Assembly (NCBI GenBank): GCA_900317925.1
Contig: ONIQ01000021.1
Location: 1 to 49,918, forward strand
Direction: 5' to 3'
DNA from: an uncultured Bacteroidales bacterium
Lineage (GTDB): Bacteria; Bacteroidota; Bacteroidia; Bacteroidales; UBA932
DNA: 49,918 bases
The notes under the pieces are model-generated. The model was not told the origin of the DNA and did not search any database. It saw nothing but the letters and a program-made list of their open reading frames with translations. The stretch's first letter is position 1; each line of letters opens with the position of its first letter. Positions 24,289-30,148 of this stretch are shown piece by piece. The translations under genes and the position numbers were made by a program.

Positions 24289-25247
24289 AAGCTTTCCAGC
24301 ATGCGTTTCAGCACCACCTGGGCCGACACCACGCGGTTGGCGGCTTCGGGGATGACGATACTCTGCGGCGAATCAATGACCTCGTCCGCAACAATCATAT
24401 TGCGCCGGACGGGCAGGCAATGCATGAAATAGGCATTGTCGGTTACGGCCATCTGGCGGGCGGAAACCGTCCAGGAACGGTCCTTGGACAGGATTTTCCC
24501 ATATTCTTTATAGGAAGACCAGTTCTTGGCGTAGATGAAATCGGCGCCTTCGAAGGCCTTCATCTGATCGTACTCGACCCGGGCGTTCCCTACGAATTCG
24601 GGAGCCAGTTCATAGCCTTCCGGCTGCGTGATGACGAAGTCCACGTCGGCGGCATTCATCCATTCGGCGAAGGAGTTCGGGACGGCCTGGGGAAGGGCGT
24701 TCGGATGCGGAGCCCAGCTCAGAACCACCTTCGGACGCTTCTTGGAAGATGCTTTCTTCTGCCAGTACTCGTCGATGGTGATGAGGTCCGCAAACGCCTG
24801 GCAAGGGTGCACCGTGGCCGATTCCAGGGAGATAACCGGCTTGCCGGAATACTCGATGAACTGCTTCAGGATGGTCTCGCCATAGTCAAATTCGCGGTTT
24901 TCGAAACGCGCAAAGGAGCGCACGCCGATGATGTCGCAGTAGCTGCCGATCACCGGGATGGCTTCGCGCAAGTGTTCGGGCTTGTCACCGTCCATGATGA
25001 CGCCCATCTCCGTTTCCAGTTTCCAGCTGTCGGCACCCACATTCAGGACGATGGCGTTCATGCCCAGGTTCAGGGCCGCCTTCTGGCTGCTCAACCGGGT
25101 GCGCAGGCTGCTGTTGAAGAAAATAAAGATGGCCGTCTTGTTCTTGCCCAGTTCCTGGTTGGCAAAGGGAGCGGCCTTGACCTGGCGGGCCTCGGCGAGG
25201 GCCGCTTTCAGGTCACCGATATCGGATACGTGAAGAAATTGTTTCAT
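24285..25247 (-). CDS. argF': N-succinylornithine transcarbamylase (ArgF')
   Basis: This 320-residue enzyme transfers the carbamoyl group to N-acylornithine, giving N-acylcitrulline. Family motifs: the carbamoyl-phosphate loop 'FFNSSLRTRLSSQ', 'HPCQAFADL' and 'FMHCLPVRRNM'. These are the variant loops of the AOTCase/SOTCase branch, not ordinary OTCase. Residue 90 is Pro ('MDGDKPEH', counted from ATG 25247). Published work on Bacteroides fragilis SOTCase and Xanthomonas AOTCase identified this position (Pro versus Glu) as deciding succinyl versus acetyl substrate, so this enzyme is predicted to use N-succinylornithine. It sits 6 bp after argD. Confidence 0.93.
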   Translation of the reverse strand: MKQFLHVSDIGDLKAALAEARQVKAAPFANQELGKNKTAIFIFFNSSLRTRLSSQKAALNLGMNAIVLNVGADSWKLETEMGVIMDGDKPEHLREAIPVIGSYCDIIGVRSFARFENREFDYGETILKQFIEYSGKPVISLESATVHPCQAFADLITIDEYWQKKASSKKRPKVVLSWAPHPNALPQAVPNSFAEWMNAADVDFVITQPEGYELAPEFVGNARVEYDQMKAFEGADFIYAKNWSSYKEYGKILSKDRSWTVSARQMAVTDNAYFMHCLPVRRNMIVADEVIDSPQSIVIPEAANRVVSAQVVLKRMLESL

Positions 25248-25253
25248 AATGGA

Positions 25254-26381
25254 TTACGCGTTCAATACCTCTTTCAGGGCCTGTACAAAAATGGCAGCAT
25301 CGTCCACGCTCAGCACCAGCGGCGCCAGCAGGCGGATCATCGACGTACCCGATACGCCCGTAAAGATGTGTTTTTCAAAGAGCAGCTTTTTGCGGATATC
25401 CGCCACCGGCTGCGTAAATTCGATGCCCAGCATGAGACCCTCGCCGCGCACCTCTTTGATCAGCGGGGAAGCGGGGATGTTGGCTTTCAGCCAGGCTCCG
25501 GTGCGGCTTACATTCTCCAGCAGGTTCTCTTTCCGGATGATGTCCAGCACCGCATGCGCCCCTGCCATGGCCAGATAATTCCCGCCGAAGGTCGTTCCCA
25601 GCATGCCTTTGGTAGCCTGGAACTGCGGTGAGATGAGCACACCGCCAATCGGGAAACCGTTGGCCATGCCCTTCGCCACCGATACCAGATCGGGAACGAT
25701 CCCGGATTTCTGGTGGGCAAAGAACCAGCCCGTACGGCCATAGCCGCACTGTACCTCGTCCATGATGAGGACGGTACCGTATTTCGTGCACAGGGTACGC
25801 AGGCCCTGCAGGAATTCATCCGTCGCGATGCGGATGCCGCCCACGCCCTGGATCGCCTCCAGAATGACAGCGGCCACATCGCCCCCGCGAAGCTCCCGCT
25901 CTACGCTGTCCAGATCGTTCAGCGTGGCAAAAGCCACCTTGTGGTGGGCATTGAAGGGAGCCTGGATCTTGGGGTTGTCCGTCACGGCAACGGCGCCCGA
26001 GGTGCGGCCGTGGAAGGCTCCGTGGAAGGCCACAACCTTGTCCCGTCCGGTATGGAAGGAAGCCAGTTTGAGGGCGTTTTCGTTGGCCTCGGCGCCGGAA
26101 TTCACCAGGAAGAGGCTCCAGTCCTCGTAGCCGCAGGCTTCGCCCAATTTACGGGCCAGGCCCTCCTGCAAGGGGTTGTGGACACTGTTGGAATAGAACC
26201 CGATCTTGTCCAACTGGTCTTTCAGGGCTGCCACATAGTCGGGGTGGGCGTGACCGACGGAAATCACCGCGTGACCACCGTACAGGTCCAGGTATTCCTG
26301 CCCCTTATCGTCCCACACCCGGCATCCTTTCGCGCGCACGGGCGCAACATCGAATAAAGAATATACGTCAAATAAATTCAT
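25254..26381 (-). CDS. argD: N-acylornithine aminotransferase
   Basis: This 375-residue class III PLP aminotransferase converts N-acylglutamate semialdehyde to N-acylornithine with glutamate as donor. Motifs: 'YLDLYGGHAVISVGHAHP', 'NSGAEANENALKLA', 'FHGAFHGRTSGAVAVTD', 'LIMDEVQCGYGRTG' (Asp and Gln contacting PLP) and the Schiff-base Lys in 'SVAKGMANGFPIGG'. Length is normal for ArgD. It lies 12 bp after argC and 6 bp before argF'. Confidence 0.95.
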   Translation of the reverse strand: MNLFDVYSLFDVAPVRAKGCRVWDDKGQEYLDLYGGHAVISVGHAHPDYVAALKDQLDKIGFYSNSVHNPLQEGLARKLGEACGYEDWSLFLVNSGAEANENALKLASFHTGRDKVVAFHGAFHGRTSGAVAVTDNPKIQAPFNAHHKVAFATLNDLDSVERELRGGDVAAVILEAIQGVGGIRIATDEFLQGLRTLCTKYGTVLIMDEVQCGYGRTGWFFAHQKSGIVPDLVSVAKGMANGFPIGGVLISPQFQATKGMLGTTFGGNYLAMAGAHAVLDIIRKENLLENVSRTGAWLKANIPASPLIKEVRGEGLMLGIEFTQPVADIRKKLLFEKHIFTGVSGTSMIRLLAPLVLSVDDAAIFVQALKEVLNA

Positions 26382-26393
26382 GGTTTCTATCTC

Positions 26394-27356
26394 TTAAAAA
26401 GCCGAAGCCTTCAACTGGAGTCCGGTCCTTTCCGGGAGTCCGAACAGCAGGTTCATGTTCTGCAGCGCCTGGCCGGACGCTCCCTTCAGCAAGTTATCGA
26501 TGACGGAGCAGATCAGCAGCCGTCCGCCATGCTTCTCCAGCGACAAAAGGCACTTGTTGGTGTTCACGACCTGCTTCAGGTCCACGGCCCCCGGGTACAC
26601 GAAGGTAAACGCGGCATCCTTGTAAAAGTCTTGATACAAGGCGAATGCCTCTTCCTGCGCAAGGGTGCAATCGAGGTGGGCGGTGGCCAGGATGCCCCGG
26701 GCAAAATCGCCCCGGACCGGCACAAAGTCCAGTGTCTCGGCATAAGAAGGCTGCAGGGCCTTCAAATTGCGGTTAATTTCCAGCAGGTGCTGATGCTCAA
26801 AGGCTTTATAGACCGAAAGATTATCGTTTCTCCAGCTGAAATGGGTCGTGGGACCGGGTTTGACACCGGCTCCCGTAGAGCCCGTCACAGCCGTTACGCT
26901 GATTTCGCCGTTCAACAGACCGGCGGCAGCCAGCGGCAAAAGCGCCAGTTGGATGGCCGTGGCGAAGCAGCCCGGATTGGCAATGAGGTCGGCCCCGGCG
27001 ATGCGGTTGCGCTGCCACTCGGGCAGGCCGTACACATAGCCCTGGCTCTGGTCCCGGAAATCCTGGGCCAGATCGATGACCTTCAGTCCGGCCGGACGCG
27101 GATGCTCCGCCCAGAAAGCGCTGCTTTTCCCATGACCTGAGCAAAGGAAGACCACATCGACCGCGGTCAAATCCGCTTCTTCACAGAAGACCAGGTCCGT
27201 TTCCCCGAACAGGCCCGAATGGACGGCCCACACCGGATTTCCGGCGTTACTGGAACTCTGGGCAAAGACGATCTGCACCTGCGGATGGTTGATCAGCAAA
27301 CGGATCAATTCACCGGCCGTGTAGCCGGCCGCACCGATGATTCCGACCCGGATCAT
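26394..27356 (-). CDS. argC: N-acylglutamyl-phosphate reductase
   Basis: This 320-residue protein reduces N-acylglutamyl phosphate to the semialdehyde with NADPH. The Rossmann start is 'VGIIGAAGYTAGELIRLL'. The catalytic cysteine is in 'LIANPGCFATAIQLALLPL', and the active-site histidine region is 'TAHLDCTL' and nearby. Length matches the ArgC type. Its ATG overlaps the argG stop by 4 bp (27353-27356). Confidence 0.95.
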   Translation of the reverse strand: MIRVGIIGAAGYTAGELIRLLINHPQVQIVFAQSSSNAGNPVWAVHSGLFGETDLVFCEEADLTAVDVVFLCSGHGKSSAFWAEHPRPAGLKVIDLAQDFRDQSQGYVYGLPEWQRNRIAGADLIANPGCFATAIQLALLPLAAAGLLNGEISVTAVTGSTGAGVKPGPTTHFSWRNDNLSVYKAFEHQHLLEINRNLKALQPSYAETLDFVPVRGDFARGILATAHLDCTLAQEEAFALYQDFYKDAAFTFVYPGAVDLKQVVNTNKCLLSLEKHGGRLLICSVIDNLLKGASGQALQNMNLLFGLPERTGLQLKASAF

Positions 27357-28570
27357 AGGGCGTTCTCAATTTCGTTGCCTTCTTCCGTATGGTTGGCATA
27401 ATAGACGCGAAGCGGCGTGCTCATGACCTTGATGAAGCCCTTGGCATCTTCGCTGGTCCAGCCCTTCTGCATCTCGCCATACTCGCCCAGTTTGGTCTTC
27501 ACGAGGTCGTCCTTGCTGTCCACACCCACGGTTTCAAAGCCGTAAGGCCGCAGCTGCAGGGTCACGGTACCGTTCACGTTGCGCTGGCTCTCCTCGAGCA
27601 TCGCCTCGATATCGCGCATAACCGGCTCCAGGTACTGGCTCTCGTGCAGGAACATGCCGTACCAGTTGGCCACCTGGTCTTTCCAGTACTGCTGCCACTT
27701 GCTCAGGGTAAATTTCTCCAGGAACTTGTGGGCGGCGATGATCAGCATCGGGGCGGCCGCCTCGAAGCCCACGCGGCCCTTGATGCCGATGATGGTATCG
27801 CCCACGTGCATGTCGCGCCCGATTCCGTACGGAGCGGCAAGGGATTCGATTTTGCGGATGGCCGCCACCTTATCGGTAAAGGCTTCCCCGTTCACAGCCG
27901 TGATTTCTCCTTTCTGGAAGGTGATGGCCAGGGTTTCGCTCCCCTGCTTGGTCACCTGCTTCAGGTACGCGCTTTCCGGAAGTCCCTGCTTGGAATCCAG
28001 GATTTCGCCACCGCAGATGGACGTACCCCACAGACCTACATTATAGGAATATTTCAGTTTGGTAAAATCAGCAAAATAGCCGTGCTGGTTCAGGTAATCC
28101 ACCTCGTACTGGCGAGTCAGTGCCATGTCGCGGGTAAGCGTGATGATCTCCATGTCCGGAGCCATCACCAGGAAGGTCATATCGAAACGGACCTGATCGT
28201 TGCCGGCACCCGTAGAACCGTGTGCGATAGCGTTCGCACCCACTTTCTTGGCATAGCGGACAATCGCCATCGCCTGGAAAATCCGTTCGCTGGAAACCGA
28301 AATCGGATAGGTTCCATTCCGCAGGACATTGCCCGCAATCATGTATTTGAGGCTCTTGGAATAGTACTCCTGGGTTACGTCCAGGGTCACATACTCCTTG
28401 GCGCCCAGCTTGTACGCATTTTCTTCGTTGGCCTTCAGCTGTTCCTTGCTGAAACCGCCCGTATCGGCACATGCCGCATATACTTCATAACCTTTTTCTT
28501 TCGCCAGGTACATCACCGTGAAAGAGGTATCCAGTCCGCCGCTGAATGCGACTACTACTTTTTTTGCCAT
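27353..28570 (-). CDS. argG: Argininosuccinate synthase
   Basis: This 405-residue ATP-dependent enzyme joins citrulline and aspartate. The N-type ATP pyrophosphatase loop is 'AFSGGLDTSFTVMYL' at residues 8-22. 'AHGSTGAGNDQVRF' is the conserved citrulline/aspartate-binding segment. The C-terminus ('GKLGEYGEMQ'-type 'KTKLGEYGEMQKGW') matches Bacteroidota homologues. It is 12 bp after the GNAT gene and overlaps argC by 4 bp, so it is firmly inside the operon. Confidence 0.95.
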   Translation of the reverse strand: MAKKVVVAFSGGLDTSFTVMYLAKEKGYEVYAACADTGGFSKEQLKANEENAYKLGAKEYVTLDVTQEYYSKSLKYMIAGNVLRNGTYPISVSSERIFQAMAIVRYAKKVGANAIAHGSTGAGNDQVRFDMTFLVMAPDMEIITLTRDMALTRQYEVDYLNQHGYFADFTKLKYSYNVGLWGTSICGGEILDSKQGLPESAYLKQVTKQGSETLAITFQKGEITAVNGEAFTDKVAAIRKIESLAAPYGIGRDMHVGDTIIGIKGRVGFEAAAPMLIIAAHKFLEKFTLSKWQQYWKDQVANWYGMFLHESQYLEPVMRDIEAMLEESQRNVNGTVTLQLRPYGFETVGVDSKDDLVKTKLGEYGEMQKGWTSEDAKGFIKVMSTPLRVYYANHTEEGNEIENAL

Positions 28571-28582
28571 ATCTATTTCTTT

Positions 28583-29209
28583 TTATTTTTCGGGATGATG
28601 AACAAGGGACCGCAGTTTCATCCAGAGGTTCAGCGGCTGATCGTGAATCTCGGACTCGGTGGCTTCATGATGCTTAGCGGGATCGTAGAGCATGCCCGTG
28701 CAAAGGCAGCGCGTATAATTGTTGCGCAGCAGCACATCGTAATTCACGCAGCTCTCGCAACCCTTCCAGAAGGTCGGATCGTCCGTCAGTTCGGAGAAAG
28801 TCACGGGCACATAGCCCAGTTCCGTATTGATTTTCATCACCGCCAGTCCCGTGGTGAGACCGAAAATCTTTGCATTGGGGAAACGTTGGCGGGACAACTC
28901 GAAAGCTTTGTGTTTGATTTTCTTGGCCAGGCCTCGCTGACGATATTCGGGTTTTACGATCAGGCCGGAATTGGCAACAAACTCTTCATGTCCCCAACTC
29001 TCGATGTAACAGAAACCCGCGAAATCGTCACCGCACATGGCGATAACGGCCTTCCCCTCCTGTATCTTGCTCGCCACATACTCCGGACGGCGCTTGGCAA
29101 TGCCGGTTCCGCGTACCTTCGCTGCATCCTCAATGGTCTTTAAGATCTCATCCACATACTTAAGGTGCTTTTCCGTTGCCACCTCAACCGTAATAATCTC
29201 TTCTTCCAT
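28583..29209 (-). CDS. GNAT acyltransferase, probable N-acylglutamate synthase of the arg operon
   Basis: This 208-residue protein has a GNAT core: 'FVANSGLIVKPEYRQRGLAKKIK' read in two parts contains the acyl-CoA pyrophosphate-binding loop (YRQRGLAKKI). Its position directly after argR and before argG, with no other argA or argJ in the cluster, points to the first step, acylation of glutamate. If the transcarbamylase is succinyl-specific, this enzyme should use succinyl-CoA. A Cys-rich C-terminal part ('GCESCVNYDVLL', 'RCLCTGMLYDPAKH') is not typical of classical ArgA. Function is inferred from context plus fold. Confidence 0.8.
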   Translation of the reverse strand: MEEEIITVEVATEKHLKYVDEILKTIEDAAKVRGTGIAKRRPEYVASKIQEGKAVIAMCGDDFAGFCYIESWGHEEFVANSGLIVKPEYRQRGLAKKIKHKAFELSRQRFPNAKIFGLTTGLAVMKINTELGYVPVTFSELTDDPTFWKGCESCVNYDVLLRNNYTRCLCTGMLYDPAKHHEATESEIHDQPLNLWMKLRSLVHHPEK

Positions 29210-29241
29210 AATATAATAAGATGTTTAATCCTTATAAAAAA

Positions 29242-29712
29242 TTACCGGATGTATTTGCTCCGGATATCGGGAAACAGGGAAGCAAGCCCGTTCAGGACGG
29301 CATCCTGAGGCGTCCTTTCCCGCAGGATAGCCAGGACCGTATCGTCGCCGGCAATGGTGCCGATAATCTGAACCACGGCGCCCGAATCCAGGAAAGAGGC
29401 CACCATACTGGCATGACCGGGATGGGTCTTCAACACCGCCAGGTTACCGGAGAACTGCACGCTAAGAACACTGGAAGTCATATTGATCTGCGTCGTCGGG
29501 GCGGGGTTCGCCGATGCATGGAGGCGGAACAGATAATCGGTTCCATCATGCACTTTGATAATACCCAGCTCTTTCAAATCACGGGACAGCGTGGCTTGAG
29601 CCACGATAAAGCCTTCTTTTTCCAACAGGGATTGCAATTCCTCCTGATTGGCGATGTTTTCGCGTCGGACCAAACTCCGGATGACACTCTGTCTTTCCGA
29701 TTTCCCTTTCAT
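29242..29712 (-). CDS. argR: Arginine repressor
   Basis: This 156-residue transcription factor has an N-terminal winged helix ('RQSVIRSLVRRENIANQEEL', 'VAQATLSRDLKELGIIKV'; SRDL is the recognition helix) and a C-terminal hexamerisation/arginine-binding domain ('GHASMVASFLDS', 'IIGTIAGDDTVL' with the paired Asp that bind arginine). With arginine bound it represses arg genes. It is the first gene of the operon. Its promoter contains two ARG boxes, so it should repress itself and all downstream arg genes. The GNAT gene follows after 32 bp. Confidence 0.95.
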   Translation of the reverse strand: MKGKSERQSVIRSLVRRENIANQEELQSLLEKEGFIVAQATLSRDLKELGIIKVHDGTDYLFRLHASANPAPTTQINMTSSVLSVQFSGNLAVLKTHPGHASMVASFLDSGAVVQIIGTIAGDDTVLAILRERTPQDAVLNGLASLFPDIRSKYIR

Positions 29713-29719
29713 TTGCTTT

Positions 29720-29733
29720 TGTATTTTTATTCA
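29720..29733 (-). promoter_or_regulatory. ARG box 1 (ArgR operator)
   Basis: On the minus strand the sequence is TGAATAAAAATACA, which matches the enterobacterial ARG-box core TGAATwwwwATTCA at 13 of 14 positions. It lies in the argR leader just downstream of the predicted start point. Confidence 0.7.
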
Positions 29734-29744
29734 ATCTTTCGCTG

Positions 29745-29776
29745 CAAAGATAGGGGATTTTTGAATAAATATCAAA
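29745..29776 (-). promoter_or_regulatory. argR operon promoter
   Basis: On the minus strand TTTG (29776-29773), a 20-bp spacer and TATCTTTG (29752-29745) match the Bacteroidota -33/-7 consensus exactly. The expected start is near 29738, giving a leader of about 25 nt before the argR ATG at 29712. Confidence 0.8.
29762..29775 (+). promoter_or_regulatory. ARG box 2 (ArgR operator)
   Basis: TGAATAAATATCAA matches TGAATwwwwATTCA at 12 of 14 positions and overlaps the -33 element of the argR promoter. Its centre is 42 bp (four helical turns) from the centre of ARG box 1, so both boxes face the same side of the DNA. Confidence 0.65.
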
Positions 29777-29785
29777 TATTTTTTG

Positions 29786-29822
29786 AAAAAAAGTAGGCAG
29801 TCGTCTCCCGACGGCCGCCTAC
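29786..29822 (-). terminator. Intrinsic terminator of the candidate small RNA
   Basis: Outer stem GTAGGC/GCCTAC (29793-29798 with 29817-29822), inner stem CGTC/GACG with a TCCC loop, then seven T on the minus strand (29792-29786). It insulates the argR promoter from upstream minus-strand transcription, including from pcrA. Confidence 0.85.
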
Positions 29823-29857
29823 CCACTTAACCTAAACTTAAACTATGAAAAACTTCA
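29786..29857 (-). ncRNA. Candidate small RNA between pcrA and argR
   Basis: A consensus promoter (29892-29862), a short transcribed region and an intrinsic terminator (29822-29786) together define a minus-strand transcript of about 70 nt with no meaningful ORF. The 5' half is A/T-rich (TAGTTTAAGTTTAGGTTAAG near its middle) and the 3' half is the terminator hairpin. It ends 10 bp before the argR -33 box. A relationship to a described Bacteroidales RNA family is possible but cannot be tested here. Confidence 0.55.
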
Positions 29858-29861
29858 AGTG

Positions 29862-29892
29862 CAAATATAGCGATTATTTCGAAAAATACAAA
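29862..29892 (-). promoter_or_regulatory. Promoter of the candidate small RNA
   Basis: On the minus strand TTTG (29892-29889), a 19-bp spacer and TATATTTG (29869-29862) give a perfect Bacteroidota promoter. There is no start codon of a conserved gene downstream before the terminator. Confidence 0.75.
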
Positions 29893-29934
29893 TTATTTTC
29901 AAGATTCTTATCCGGATGCACGGCAACTTCCTGT

Positions 29935-30057
29935 GGACGTCCGGCCTGTTTGTCCGAACCGGGCCGTCATAGCTCCGTTTCCGGACAAGATAAGTCGTTT
30001 TTTGTCCCATGAGCTTCAAAATTGCAGAATTTGGACAATAATAGCCGTTCTGTGTCC
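29935..30057. repeat. Cluster of GGAC...GTCC inverted repeats at about 50-bp spacing
   Basis: Three units begin with GGAC and end in (G)TTnTnTGTCC or similar: 29935-29955, 29983-30007 and 30033-30057. The last two are both 25 bp, start GGACAA, share internal ATA and CGTT, and are 50 bp apart. A fourth inverted pair, GTCCG/CGGAC, spans 29952-29986. The rest of 29900-30148 shows no gene; this is the only structure seen. Function unknown. Confidence 0.6.
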
Positions 30058-30148
30058 CAAGGTTACCCTTTCCAGTATTTCCCGAAGATGCAACGCTCCA
30101 GAACGCTTCCGACCTTGTCCAGCACTACCCGCATAGAATCAGACTCAT

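Noticed and set aside
29845-30012. Possible 55-codon plus-strand ORF starting with ATGAAAAAC in the argR-pcrA gap
   Set aside because: It runs through the minus-strand small RNA promoter and the repeat units, has no plus-strand promoter, and its second half is repeat sequence.
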